Positions 17,166 to 26,115 of a DNA stretch of 64,000 nucleotides are shown piece after piece. Made by a program: the position numbers and the translations under genes. Source of the stretch: Coriobacteriaceae bacterium (GTDB taxonomy: Bacteria; Actinomycetota; Coriobacteriia; Coriobacteriales; Coriobacteriaceae); NCBI GenBank assembly GCA_025757745.1, contig CP107217.1:1364001-1428000 (forward strand). Direction: 5' to 3'. The notes beneath the pieces are model-generated. The model was not told where the DNA came from. It saw nothing but the letters and a program-made list of their open reading frames with translations, and did no database searches. Every line of letters begins with the position of its first letter. Position 1 is the first letter of the stretch.

Positions 17166-17621
17166 CTAAAGGAGGTCAAGGGAAAGCTGGGGGGCGTCAC
17201 CCCAGAGCTTTTCGAGGCGGTAGAACTCGCGCGCCTCGGGAGTGAAGACGTGGACGACAACCGAACCGTAGTCCATGAGCATCCAGGTCTTCTGCTCGCG
17301 GCCCTCGATGGAGAACGGATGCTCGCCGCAAGCCTCGGCGACCTTCTCCTCGATCTCGTCAACGATGGAATCGACCTGGCGGTTGTTGGTGCCGGTAGCG
17401 ATGACAAAGTAGTCGCACACATCAGAAAGCTCAGTCAGGTCGAGCACCTGAACGTCCTCGCCTTTCTTGTCGTAGGCGGCCTGCGCGGCGGCGCGGGCGA
17501 CATCCTCGGCGGCGACACCGCTCGCGGACAGCGAGGCGGCAGTGCGGTCGGGCGTGGCAACGAAACTCTTGTGCTCCACGCTTTCAAGAATCTGCTCGTC
17601 GGTCATGGTCTCGTCGGCCAT
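17166..17621 (-). CDS. rsfS: Ribosomal silencing factor RsfS
   Basis: RsfS binds uL14 and blocks subunit joining when nutrients are low. The 151-residue protein holds the conserved core VQVLDLTELSDVCDYFVIATGTNNRQV and QKTWMLMDYGSVVVHVF, ending FYRLEKLWGDA. About 40 N-terminal residues precede the core, longer than in many homologues. It is the last gene of obgE-nadD-yqeK-rsfS. Confidence 0.94.
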   Translation of the reverse strand: MADETMTDEQILESVEHKSFVATPDRTAASLSASGVAAEDVARAAAQAAYDKKGEDVQVLDLTELSDVCDYFVIATGTNNRQVDSIVDEIEEKVAEACGEHPFSIEGREQKTWMLMDYGSVVVHVFTPEAREFYRLEKLWGDAPQLSLDLL

Positions 17622-17648
17622 GGAATACCTCTTTCTAGACAGCCCGAG

Positions 17649-18257
17649 CTAGCGCAGCTGGGCGTAATGGTTGTAAATCGTAATAGCCGTGGGATAAAGA
17701 TAACGCCCGGTCTGGATCACATAGACCAGACCCTGCGCAAAACAGGAGAAGAACAACTCGTCGAGCGAGGACTTCCCCACCATCTTGCGCAGCGCATGGG
17801 CATAATCGCCGTGGCGGTTGGGTTCGATGGCATCGGCCACAAAGACCACCATATCGAGCGGCGTCATGTCGCAAGCGCCCACGGTGTGACGGTCGACAGC
17901 CTGAAAGACCGCCGGCGACAGCTCGGGAAAAAGCTGCGGAAGCTCATAGGCGGCAACCGGGCCATGCAAAAGCGGCGTCGCGGCAGACGGAGAGCCGGCA
18001 ATCTTAATGCCGTAATGCAGAGCGCGCGTGACCAGCTCGTCGTCGGAGAGCACCTTGTCCCAGTCATGGATCAGGCCGGCGGCAGCGGCATCAAAGCGGT
18101 CGACACCGTACACCTCGGCTAGGCGCAACGCAGTCTCGGCAACCCCGAGCGAATGCACGTAGCGCTTACGCTTATCCTTCATGCGAACATCGAGCAACTC
18201 GTGGATACGCGTCAAGAGCGCGCGCTCGTCGCCCTCAAACTGATCTTCTACCGACAA
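17649..18257 (-). CDS. yqeK: HD-domain protein of the YqeK family (probable Ap4A hydrolase)
   Basis: The 202-residue protein has the HD metal-binding pattern: RYVHSLGVAETA, GLIHDWDKV, and DRHTVGACDMTPLDMVVFVADAIEPNR. YqeK proteins hydrolyse Ap4A symmetrically to ADP and usually lie between nadD and rsfS, as here. The family's HDxxK motif appears as HDWDK. It starts at TTG 18257 with GGGGAGA just upstream. Confidence 0.9.
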   Translation of the reverse strand: MSVEDQFEGDERALLTRIHELLDVRMKDKRKRYVHSLGVAETALRLAEVYGVDRFDAAAAGLIHDWDKVLSDDELVTRALHYGIKIAGSPSAATPLLHGPVAAYELPQLFPELSPAVFQAVDRHTVGACDMTPLDMVVFVADAIEPNRHGDYAHALRKMVGKSSLDELFFSCFAQGLVYVIQTGRYLYPTAITIYNHYAQLR

Positions 18258-18269
18258 CGTTCTCCCCCA

Positions 18270-18947
18270 TCAATCAAAATCGTCTTGCCCAAGATCGGCA
18301 TACAGGCCGCGTTTACGGATATAGCCGAGCACGGACTCGCTCGTAAGATAGCGCACGCTCATGCCGCGGGCAACCCGCTTGCGAATGTTAGTCGAGCTAA
18401 TCGCCAACGCCGGAATCTGAATATAGCGCACGTCGAATGGCAGCCCCGATTCCTTAATCCGCGCCCGGGCCGTATCGATGTCAAAGCCAGGACGCGTCGC
18501 AGCAATAAAGGTTGCCAGTTCGGCAATCTCATCTGCATTGTGCCAGGTTACAATATCGATAATCGCATCGGCACCCGTAATAAAATAAAGCTTCACCTGT
18601 GGCGGGTAAAACTCGCGAAGGGCACGCAGCGTATCAGCTGTGTAGGTGACACCGGCACGATCGATCTCGAAGCGGCTTGCCAAAAAGGCCGGGTTCGCGG
18701 CGGTCGCGAGGACCGTCATGGCATAACGGTCCTCAGCAGGCGTCACCGGTTTGTCGAGCTTAAAGGCAGGCGAGCCCGCAGGCATAAAGAGCACGGCGTC
18801 CAAGTCAAGGGACTCACGCGCCTGCTCAGCGGTTACCAAGTGCCCGTAATGAATCGGGTCAAAGGTGCCGCCCATAATGCCAAGCCGAAACTCGTGTCCA
18901 TCCTTGATGGGAAGTTCAGGCAATCCGATTCCACCGCGCAGCGACAT
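18270..18947 (-). CDS. nadD: Nicotinate-nucleotide adenylyltransferase
   Basis: NadD makes deamido-NAD from NaMN and ATP. The 225-residue protein has the nucleotidyltransferase signature GIMGGTFDPIHYGHL, FMPAGSPAFK and, near the C-terminus, ISSTNIRKRVARG. About 20 extra residues precede the core. The ATG lies three bases beyond the obgE stop, indicating co-transcription. Confidence 0.96.
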   Translation of the reverse strand: MSLRGGIGLPELPIKDGHEFRLGIMGGTFDPIHYGHLVTAEQARESLDLDAVLFMPAGSPAFKLDKPVTPAEDRYAMTVLATAANPAFLASRFEIDRAGVTYTADTLRALREFYPPQVKLYFITGADAIIDIVTWHNADEIAELATFIAATRPGFDIDTARARIKESGLPFDVRYIQIPALAISSTNIRKRVARGMSVRYLTSESVLGYIRKRGLYADLGQDDFD

Positions 18948-18950
18948 GGC

Positions 18951-20417
18951 TTACTCGCCCTCCGGGGTCTCAACAACGTTGACTTCGGTAGTGCCTTCGG
19001 AGCCCTCGGTGGCATCAGCCACGTCCGCACCCTCGGCCGCTACGTCAATAACCTCAACGTCTGCATCCTCGAACTCGTCCTCGAACTCCGAGAAGTCCTC
19101 GGCGCCCTCAAAGTCAAAGGCGCGCTGGCAAATGCGAACCTCGTCGCCGGCACGGCAACCGGCCTTTTCGAGCGCATCGTCAACACCCATGCGGGAAAAC
19201 TTATGCTGCAGATAGATGACGGCCTCCTCATTTTCCCAGTCGGTCTGGATAACCAAGCGCTCGATGGCGCGACCGACCACGCGGAAGGCATGAGGCTCTT
19301 CTTGGACAATACGGAACCGCTTCTCGCGCTGCAGGCGGCGACGCTCCCACTCCTCGTCGCGCAAATCGACCGGCTCATCAGAGACCGCCAGCTCAGCGCG
19401 GAGCTTGGCCACCTGCTCGCCCACGGCAAGCATCAACGTGTTGAGACCGGCACCCGTCACAGCGGACACGGCAAAGAACATATGCCCGTCGTCGAGCGCC
19501 GCACGCTTAAGGTCGGCAATCTTGTCGGCCGTGCCCGGCGCATCGCACTTGTTGGCGACGACGATCTGCGGACGCTCCGAAAGCTCAGCGCCATACTGCT
19601 CAAGCTCACGGTTAATAATGCGATAGTCCTCAACCGGATCGCGATCCTCAAACCCGCCCGTCATGTCAACGACATGCATGATCAAGGCCGTGCGCTCAAT
19701 GTGGCGCAGGAACTGATGGCCCAGGCCACGACCCTCGCTCGCGCCCTCGATGAGACCGGGAACGTCGGCAACGACGTAAGAATATTCGCCGGCACGCACC
19801 ATGCCCAGATTGGGCACAAGCGTGGTAAACGGGTAGTCGGCAATCTTGGGACGGGCAGCGCTCATACGCGCGATGAGCGAGGACTTGCCGACCGAGGGAA
19901 AGCCCACAAGCGCGGCATCGGCCATGAGCTTCATCTCGAGCTCGATCCAGTGCTCCTCAGCCGGCTCGCCGAGCTGGGCAAACGCGGGCGCGCGACGCAC
20001 CGACGTCACAAAGTGAGTGTTGCCCAGACCGCCAGCACCACCGGGCGCCACGACAACGCGCTCGCCGTCGTGCACCAGGTCGGCAATCTCGAACATCGGG
20101 GTCTGCGTCTCGGGATCGAGCTCGCGGACTACGGTGCCCATGGGGACTTTCAAAATCAGGTCCTCACCGCTTTTGCCGTTGCGGCGGGCACCCTGGCCAT
20201 GCGTTCCGCGCTCAGCACGGAAGTGATGCTTAAAGCGGTAATCGATCAGCGAGGACAGCTGAGCGTCGGCCTGAATGACGACGTTGCCGCCACGACCGCC
20301 GTCGCCGCCATCGGGGCCGCCCTTGGGAACAAATGCCTCGCGCCTAAACGACATGCATCCGGCTCCGCCGTCGCCGCCGCAAACGTTAATTCGGCTGATA
20401 TCGGTGAACTGTGACAA
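18951..20417 (-). CDS. obgE: Obg-family GTPase (ribosome assembly)
   Basis: The 488-residue protein has the glycine-rich Obg fold (GGDGGAGCMSFRRE, GGPDGGDGGRGGNV). The G domain has G1 GFPSVGKSSLI, G3 DVPGLIEGA and G4 NKCD. An OCT domain lies at about residues 345-420, then a Glu/Asp-rich tail. Obg couples GTP levels to 50S maturation. The start is a TTG at 20417 with AGGAGG eight bases upstream. It lies downstream of rpmA, the conserved rplU-rpmA-obg order, but with a terminator between. Confidence 0.97.
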   Translation of the reverse strand: MSQFTDISRINVCGGDGGAGCMSFRREAFVPKGGPDGGDGGRGGNVVIQADAQLSSLIDYRFKHHFRAERGTHGQGARRNGKSGEDLILKVPMGTVVRELDPETQTPMFEIADLVHDGERVVVAPGGAGGLGNTHFVTSVRRAPAFAQLGEPAEEHWIELEMKLMADAALVGFPSVGKSSLIARMSAARPKIADYPFTTLVPNLGMVRAGEYSYVVADVPGLIEGASEGRGLGHQFLRHIERTALIMHVVDMTGGFEDRDPVEDYRIINRELEQYGAELSERPQIVVANKCDAPGTADKIADLKRAALDDGHMFFAVSAVTGAGLNTLMLAVGEQVAKLRAELAVSDEPVDLRDEEWERRRLQREKRFRIVQEEPHAFRVVGRAIERLVIQTDWENEEAVIYLQHKFSRMGVDDALEKAGCRAGDEVRICQRAFDFEGAEDFSEFEDEFEDADVEVIDVAAEGADVADATEGSEGTTEVNVVETPEGE

Positions 20418-20430
20418 CAGAATCGCCTCC

Positions 20431-20477
20431 TACAAAAAAGAGGGAGACCCTTGAATCCTAAAACTCAAGTGCCTCCC
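20431..20477 (-). terminator. Terminator between rpmA and obgE
   Basis: A 13-bp stem with one mismatch (20442-20454 with 20465-20477) is followed on the minus strand by TCTTTTTTG. It should reduce readthrough from the ribosomal-protein genes into obgE. Confidence 0.85.
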
Positions 20478-20502
20478 ACATATGTGCTCTATGAAGGGTG
20501 AA

Positions 20503-20760
20503 TTACGCGTTCGCGAGCGGGCGTACGCTGACCCTGTGCTTGATACCCTTGTGGAACTCAACGGTACCGTCGACCAGCGCGAACAGCGTGTCGTCCTTGC
20601 CACGGCCAACGTTCTCACCCGGGTGGATGTGCGTGCCGTGCTGACGGACGAGAATCGTGCCCGTGGTTACCGTCTGGCCGGCATAGCGCTTCGTGCCAAG
20701 GCGCTGACCGCGGGAGTCACGGCCATTACGGGAGGAACCGAGTCCTTTTTTGTGTGCCAT
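20503..20760 (-). CDS. rpmA: Large-subunit ribosomal protein bL27
   Basis: The 85-residue protein begins MAHKKGLGSSRNGRDSRGQR and has YAGQTVTTGTILVRQ and HPGENVGRGKDDTLFAL, diagnostic of bL27. The N-terminal tail that reaches the peptidyl-transferase centre is encoded in mature form, without the cleaved extension of many Firmicutes. It lies between rplU and obgE. Confidence 0.97.
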   Translation of the reverse strand: MAHKKGLGSSRNGRDSRGQRLGTKRYAGQTVTTGTILVRQHGTHIHPGENVGRGKDDTLFALVDGTVEFHKGIKHRVSVRPLANA

Positions 20761-20793
20761 TGTGTATACCTACTCTTTCGTTACGAGTGTAAT

Positions 20794-21168
20794 CTACTCG
20801 GCGACGGGAGCCTCGGCAACAGCCTCAGCCTCTGCCTTGACAGCCTTCTTGGCGCGGGAGGTAGCCTGAACCTTCACGATCTTCAGCTTGGTGAGCTGCT
20901 GACGGTGACCCTTCAGACGACGATAGCGCTTGCGCTTGTGGAACTTGAAGACCAGCTGCTTCTCGCCCTTGAACTGCTCAACGATCTGAGCGGTAACCTT
21001 GGCCTTGGCCAGCTTGTCGGGATCGGTGACGATCTTCTTACCATCGTTGAGGAAGATAACCGGCAGGGTGATCTTATCGCCCTCATTGCCCTCGATCTTC
21101 TCGACGGTGATGACATCGTCGGTGGCGACCTTGTACTGCTTGCCGCCCGTGTTAACGATTGCGTACAT
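20794..21168 (-). CDS. rplU: Large-subunit ribosomal protein bL21
   Basis: The 124-residue protein starts MYAIVNTGGKQYKVATDD and has the conserved FKFHKRKRYRRLKGHRQQ segment. The C-terminus carries an Ala/Glu/Lys-rich extension after residue 100. The ATG at 21168 has GAAGGG at suitable spacing. It is the first gene after a well-formed promoter, followed by rpmA. Confidence 0.97.
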   Translation of the reverse strand: MYAIVNTGGKQYKVATDDVITVEKIEGNEGDKITLPVIFLNDGKKIVTDPDKLAKAKVTAQIVEQFKGEKQLVFKFHKRKRYRRLKGHRQQLTKLKIVKVQATSRAKKAVKAEAEAVAEAPVAE

Positions 21169-21210
21169 GTTTACTTGCCCTTCATGCATCAGTTAGTGCA
21201 ACAGCCGAAT

Positions 21211-21239
21211 ATAGTAGCAGGCGATAATACCCCCGTCAA
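21211..21239 (-). promoter_or_regulatory. Promoter of rplU-rpmA
   Basis: Minus-strand TTGACG (21234-21239), a 17-base spacer and TACTAT (21211-21216) lie about 45 bases upstream of the rplU ATG. The -35 overlaps the stop codon of the upstream gene. It is the best sigma-70 match in this part of the window. Confidence 0.75.
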
Positions 21240-22048
21240 CGAGTATGTGGAGCAAATCCACAAGTTCGCACAGGTATGGGGCTGACGAGTCGGCCCTCGT
21301 CGTCCTCGCATGCTTGATTCTGACGCTCGACATCGTAGGAGCAGATGGTCACGAGGTCTTGCATACCGGTGGAAACAATAGGTGCATCGACGCCCGGGGT
21401 CAAGCCCTGCAACAAAACATCAGCGGCGGAAAGCAAAATTTCCGGACGCATGGAGCCCTCATTATCGGCATGTGTGTCGAGCATGAGCACCAGATGGTCC
21501 GGGCGCTCCCCTGCCGTGAGCTCATAGCCCACGAGCGTATGATCCAAGTCCAGGCGTTTGCTCTTTTTGCCGCGTGCGTAGTCGATGCCGTGGCCCGCGC
21601 GCAGCATATCGATTGCGCGACGCACCTCGTCGGCGGACGCCGGCGCCTCGGGATTCAGATGCAAGTCGATACGATAGGACAGACGCGTGAGTTGCGCTGT
21701 CAGCGCCGGTGTGCGCACGTCGATGTATGCCGCCTCGATGGGGGCAAGATCGGCCGGAGATGCCGCCGCTAGGCGCTCAAACGCCTCGTCGAGTGCGACG
21801 AACTCGGTCATAAACAGGTCATACCACTCACAGGTCGACGACGTTCCCACCGGCAGCGCCGACGAAAAGCCCACGCGCATGTGCGGAGAGAAGCCCTGCG
21901 TCACGGCATAGGGCAGCCCCGCGCGACGCACGATGCGCTCAATGGTATGAATCACTTCGAGATGGCCCAGGTACTTAAGACGGTCACGCTTGCCATAGCG
22001 AACGCGAAGCCTAAAGAGCGTGGGGTTGTCGGTCAGGCGCTCACTCAT
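21236..22048 (-). CDS. Radical SAM-linked protein, DUF2344 (TIGR03936 type)
   Basis: This 270-residue protein begins with LRVRYGKRDRLKYLGHLEVI and continues GLPYAVTQGFSPHMRVGFSSALPVGTSS, the DUF2344 signature. Such proteins are encoded beside, or fused to, the radical SAM protein upstream. The biochemical function is not established. The ATG overlaps the stop of the radical SAM gene by four bases, so the two are translated in step. It precedes rplU. Confidence 0.88.
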   Translation of the reverse strand: MSERLTDNPTLFRLRVRYGKRDRLKYLGHLEVIHTIERIVRRAGLPYAVTQGFSPHMRVGFSSALPVGTSSTCEWYDLFMTEFVALDEAFERLAAASPADLAPIEAAYIDVRTPALTAQLTRLSYRIDLHLNPEAPASADEVRRAIDMLRAGHGIDYARGKKSKRLDLDHTLVGYELTAGERPDHLVLMLDTHADNEGSMRPEILLSAADVLLQGLTPGVDAPIVSTGMQDLVTICSYDVERQNQACEDDEGRLVSPIPVRTCGFAPHTR

Positions 22049-23922
22049 GCGCGATCACCCACCAATACGTTCTTGGCATGGAGCGTGGGGCAGATTCCGC
22101 AGCCGGTGCACGAGGTGCGGGTACAGTCGGGTGTCGTGACGCCCTCCAGCGAGCGGCGGTATTCGCGCTCGAGGAAGCCGCGCGAGCAGCCGGGACTCAC
22201 GTGCTCCCAGGGCAGGCGCCAGTCCAGTTCGTAGGGCAGGTGCACGAGCTCGTTGAGATCGATGCCGTTTTTGGCCGCCGCCTCTTTCCAGTTATCGAGC
22301 GAGAAATGCTCCACCCACGCGTCAAAACGCGAGCCCGCACGCCAGGCGTCGATGATGACCGGCGTCATGTCGCGACCGGCGCGAGACAGTGCGGCCTCGA
22401 TAAGCGAGGTCTCGGCATCGTGGTAGTGCACGCGGACCGCACGGTTGCGAACGCTCGTGATGAGGAGCTTCTGACGGCGCTTGACGTCGTCGTAATCGAG
22501 CTGCGGGCACCATTGGAACGGTGTGGCGGCCTTGGGAATAAACACCGACACCGAGATGGACACCGAGATGGAGCCGCGGCGCGCCTTGGGAACCACGGAG
22601 CGGCCGAGCTCGAGCACATGGTCGGCCAGGTTGGCGATGGCCACGATATCCTCGTCGCGCTCGCCGGGAAGGCCCATCATAAAGTAGAGCTTCATGCGGT
22701 TCCAACCAGCCTCGAAGGCCGCCTTAGCCGCACGGTCCAAGTCCTCCTCGGTCACATTCTTGTTGATGATGTCGCGCATGCGCTGGCTGCCGGCCTCGGG
22801 GGCAAACGTCAGGCCGCCCTTCTTTTCGCCGGCGACCGACTCGGCCATATCCACGCCAAATGAATCCAGGCGCTGCGAGGGAATGGACACGCGAATGCCC
22901 GTATCCTCCAGGCGGCGGTTGAGCCTACCGAGCACATCACGGATGCAGGAGTGGTCGGTGGTCGAAAGCGAGGTGAGCGACACCTCGTCGTAGCCGGTCT
23001 TCTGCAAGCCCTGGATCACCGAGGACACAATCTGGTCGGCCGAGCGCTCGCGCACCGGACGATAGGTCATGCCGGCCTGGCAAAAACGGCAGCCGCGGGC
23101 ACAACCGCGCAGAATCTCGATCGACAGGCGGTCGTGAACGAGCTGCGCGTAGGGCACGCACGACTGCGACAGCGGATTGGTAGCGCCAAAGTCCTCAACG
23201 ACGCGCTTATAGACTACCGGAGGGACGTCCTTGCCTTCACGCGGCACGGTGTAGCCATGCGGAGAGCAGGGCTCGTCATAGCGCACCTCATACAGAGACG
23301 GCACATAGGTGCCACCGACCGTCGCGAGCTGCTCGACAATCTGGGCGCGCGAGACACCCTCATCGCGCAGGCGACGATGCAGCTGGCAAACCTCGAGCAG
23401 CGACTCCTCGCCCTCGCCGATCAGGATGGCATCGAAGAAGGCCGCATACGGCTCGGGGTTATAGACCGAGGGACCACCGGCAATGATGATGGGGTCGCCC
23501 TCGGTGCGGTCAGCCGCGAGCAGCGGAATGCCGGCGAGGTCGAGCGCCTCGAGGAAGTTGGTGACGGCCATCTCGTGCGGCACATGCATGCCGACGATAT
23601 CGAACGAGGCCACAGGCGCCGCGCCCTCGAGCGACAGCAGCGGAATGTTCGCTTCGCGCATGGCGTCGCCCATGTCGGGCCACGGCACATAGCCGCGCTC
23701 GCAGGAAATGCCCTCGGCCTGATTAAGGATGTTGTAGAGAATGGCGATGCCCTGGTTGGGCAGACCGACCTCATACACGTCCGGATAGATCATGCAGCAG
23801 CGGTAGTCGGCATCGGCCTTGGAGAGCGTGCCCCACTCATGGTCGATATAGCGACTCGGCTTCTCGACCTTTGCGAGCAGGGGCTCAATCAAATGAAAAC
23901 AGTCTTGGTACACAGCGCGCAA
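22045..23922 (-). CDS. B12-binding-domain radical SAM protein (TIGR03960 type)
   Basis: The 625-residue protein has an N-terminal cobalamin-binding-like region (about residues 35-170, including IAGGPSVYNPEPYAAFFD). The radical SAM cluster motif is GCARGCRFCQAG (CxxxCxxC), then TFAPEAGSQRMRD and KLYFMMGLPGE. The C-terminus ends with a cysteine group, CTRTSCTGCGIC, that may bind metal. Substrate is unknown; its constant pairing with DUF2344 and position near rplU suggest RNA or ribosome modification, an inference. The start is TTG with AGGGG upstream. Confidence 0.88.
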   Translation of the reverse strand: MRAVYQDCFHLIEPLLAKVEKPSRYIDHEWGTLSKADADYRCCMIYPDVYEVGLPNQGIAILYNILNQAEGISCERGYVPWPDMGDAMREANIPLLSLEGAAPVASFDIVGMHVPHEMAVTNFLEALDLAGIPLLAADRTEGDPIIIAGGPSVYNPEPYAAFFDAILIGEGEESLLEVCQLHRRLRDEGVSRAQIVEQLATVGGTYVPSLYEVRYDEPCSPHGYTVPREGKDVPPVVYKRVVEDFGATNPLSQSCVPYAQLVHDRLSIEILRGCARGCRFCQAGMTYRPVRERSADQIVSSVIQGLQKTGYDEVSLTSLSTTDHSCIRDVLGRLNRRLEDTGIRVSIPSQRLDSFGVDMAESVAGEKKGGLTFAPEAGSQRMRDIINKNVTEEDLDRAAKAAFEAGWNRMKLYFMMGLPGERDEDIVAIANLADHVLELGRSVVPKARRGSISVSISVSVFIPKAATPFQWCPQLDYDDVKRRQKLLITSVRNRAVRVHYHDAETSLIEAALSRAGRDMTPVIIDAWRAGSRFDAWVEHFSLDNWKEAAAKNGIDLNELVHLPYELDWRLPWEHVSPGCSRGFLEREYRRSLEGVTTPDCTRTSCTGCGICPTLHAKNVLVGDRA

Positions 23923-23931
23923 AAGAAACCC

Positions 23932-24861
23932 CTAAGCAGCGAGATCAGATGCGTCCTCAAAGGGACCCATGGGACGAGTAGCGCCGGCAACCGTGGTCAC
24001 CAGGTCGCGGACGCGCGAGAACGTGGCGGCAGCCACCTCGTTGGCACGGCTGTAGTCGATGTCGCGTTCATACAACGACACGAGCGCACGGCCCATGCCA
24101 TAGGTTCCCGCGGCGGCGGTCAGCGCCTTGACGGCAAACCCAATATGCGGCGTCTGCTTTACCAGGGCGCGGGTGACGGCGCGGAGCACCAAGCCGCCGG
24201 CAAGCACGCCCGCGACCTCATAACCGCGCTCGGGCTTAATACCGCGTCCAAAGATGGCCGCGAGCTCAAAGAGCATGCCCACCTGCGCCAGCGCCATAAC
24301 GGGATAATCGGCCCCCGGCAAAAACACCAGCGCGCCCGTCGCCATATTGGTAAGCGCGCACGAGGTGATGATGCGGTTAGCGGCCGCAATACGCATAAAA
24401 ACAAAGTTCGCCGCAAAGGCCGTCTCCTTGTCCGTGCGATCGAGAATCCAGCGGGCAAGCGTCTCGAGCAGATACGTCTTATCGGTGGCCGCCACCGCGC
24501 CGAGCATGGGCGTGGACTCCTGGATAAAAGGCACCTCGACAGCAGACTCGGCCAGCACGCACACGGGGGCGCCGGCAATCACAAGCTCCTGTACAGCGCT
24601 CTCCAGACGGTCGGATCCGCACGAAAGGACCAGCACCACGTCGGTATCGGTCTTGGGGACGATACGGTCCTCACCCAGGCGCTCAACGCGCACAATGCCA
24701 GACGTCGTCTGCGGCACGAAAGCATCGCGCACCGTCTCGACCAAAAAACGCGAGGCAGACGAATCGAGGTAGACGGACACGCGAACCGGCGTGTCGGAAT
24801 CCTTCTTGGTGGTCGCGCCCATCTTAAAGACGCGGGTCAGCTTGTCCACGGGAATCTTCAT
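23932..24861 (-). CDS. Uncharacterised protein with a DUF697-like membrane region
   Basis: The 309-residue protein begins MKIPVDKLTRVFKMGA. Residues about 25-130 look like a soluble alpha/beta region (VLVLSCGSDRLE, VCVLAES). Residues about 160-290 are hydrophobic and contain LPGADYPVMALAQVGMLFELAAIFG, like the DUF697 domain that often accompanies GTPases. No P-loop is seen, so this is not itself a GTPase. It lies between rodA and the radical SAM pair, 9-18 bases from each, suggesting one transcription unit. Function unknown; an envelope role is possible from context. Confidence 0.7.
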   Translation of the reverse strand: MKIPVDKLTRVFKMGATTKKDSDTPVRVSVYLDSSASRFLVETVRDAFVPQTTSGIVRVERLGEDRIVPKTDTDVVLVLSCGSDRLESAVQELVIAGAPVCVLAESAVEVPFIQESTPMLGAVAATDKTYLLETLARWILDRTDKETAFAANFVFMRIAAANRIITSCALTNMATGALVFLPGADYPVMALAQVGMLFELAAIFGRGIKPERGYEVAGVLAGGLVLRAVTRALVKQTPHIGFAVKALTAAAGTYGMGRALVSLYERDIDYSRANEVAAATFSRVRDLVTTVAGATRPMGPFEDASDLAA

Positions 24862-24879
24862 AGCAAACCCCTCCAGCGG

Positions 24880-26106
24880 TTACGCGGCGCCCGAACGATG
24901 CCGCCATATGGATTGTACGATACCCACCGTCAGCAACTGGATCATCATCGAGGACGAACCGAAGCTAATGAACGGCAGCGGAATACCGGTAATCGGCATC
25001 ATGCCGATGCACATGCCGATGTTCTCGAAGGTCTGGAATGCCCACATGCCGACGATACCCACGCATGACAAGCGTAGGAACAGAGACTCACACTTAAAGG
25101 CGACGCGAATCGTCGAGAACATGAGCAGCACGTACAGGCACAGCAGCAAAAAGGAGCCGCAGAAGCCAAAGGTCTCGGACAAAAAGGCAAAGACGAAGTC
25201 GGTGTGGAACTCGGGCAGAAAGCCACCGGCAGACTGCGTCGCATGGCCCAGACCTTTACCGAAAAAGCCACCCGATCCAACCGCGATGAGCGATTGCTGC
25301 AAGTTGTAGGCATCGTCCGAATCGGCATTATCGGGGTCGATAAAGACGGTCAGTCGGTTCATCTGGTACTGCTTGATCAAAACGTCATGGCCCAAAAGAG
25401 AATCGAGCACAGAATCGAGCGCCAGGATGAGCGCCACCAAACCCACGAGCAGAGCCAAGGTCGACAGCACCCATTCGCGGCGCGCACCGCTCATGCAGAT
25501 CACAACGGCACCCGACACCAACACGACCAGGCCCGAACCCAGGTCGCCCATGGCGACGACGGCCAAAAACGGAACGGAAAGCATGCCGCAGAGCTTAATG
25601 TAGTCGCGGGCGGTATCGATGCGGCCGTTGTACTGCGAACCAAGCGTGGCGATAAAGAAGATCGTGATGAGCTTGGCGAGCTCGACCGGCTGGAAGGTAA
25701 GACCGATACCGGGAATCTTGATCCAGCCCGTCATGCCCAGACCGCCCGTATAGGACAGCCCCGGAATCTTGGGCGAGAAAATCACAATGAGGTCGATGAC
25801 GAGCAGCGCCGTCGAGAAGTTAGAGATGCCGCGCAGATCGGTACGCCAGACGAGCACCGCAAGCACCGCACCGATGCCGATGCCCAACAGGTGACGTGAG
25901 AATGAGGCGTCGGCCTTAAACTGCGAGGCCGACCAAATGATGATGGCGCCATAGGCTACGAGCGCCAAGGCTGCCAGCAGCACGCCGATGTGCACCTTCT
26001 GGCGAAACGTGCCGCGCGAGGCCGAAAGCTGCTTGTTGACACGGTCCAGGCTGCTGCGGGAACCGGTTTTAGTTGAGCGGAACAGGTCCGCCGGCGAAAA
26101 ATCCAT
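24880..26106 (-). CDS. rodA: Rod-shape SEDS peptidoglycan polymerase RodA
   Basis: The 408-residue multi-pass membrane protein shows SEDS features: GMTGWIKIPGIGLTFQPVELAKL, MGDLGSGLVV and the C-terminal MMPITGIPLPFISFGSSS. SEDS proteins polymerise lipid II glycan chains with a partner class B PBP, here the adjacent mrdA. About 35 cytoplasmic residues precede the first helix. RodA rather than FtsW is chosen because it lies with mreBCD and mrdA. Confidence 0.95.
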   Translation of the reverse strand: MDFSPADLFRSTKTGSRSSLDRVNKQLSASRGTFRQKVHIGVLLAALALVAYGAIIIWSASQFKADASFSRHLLGIGIGAVLAVLVWRTDLRGISNFSTALLVIDLIVIFSPKIPGLSYTGGLGMTGWIKIPGIGLTFQPVELAKLITIFFIATLGSQYNGRIDTARDYIKLCGMLSVPFLAVVAMGDLGSGLVVLVSGAVVICMSGARREWVLSTLALLVGLVALILALDSVLDSLLGHDVLIKQYQMNRLTVFIDPDNADSDDAYNLQQSLIAVGSGGFFGKGLGHATQSAGGFLPEFHTDFVFAFLSETFGFCGSFLLLCLYVLLMFSTIRVAFKCESLFLRLSCVGIVGMWAFQTFENIGMCIGMMPITGIPLPFISFGSSSMMIQLLTVGIVQSIWRHRSGAA

Positions 26107-26115
26107 CGCAACCTC

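Noticed and set aside
22045..23922. MiaB or RimO methylthiotransferase
   Set aside because: The radical SAM motif is CxxxCxxC but the N-terminal three-cysteine UPF0004 domain and TRAM domain are missing; the layout fits TIGR03960 instead.
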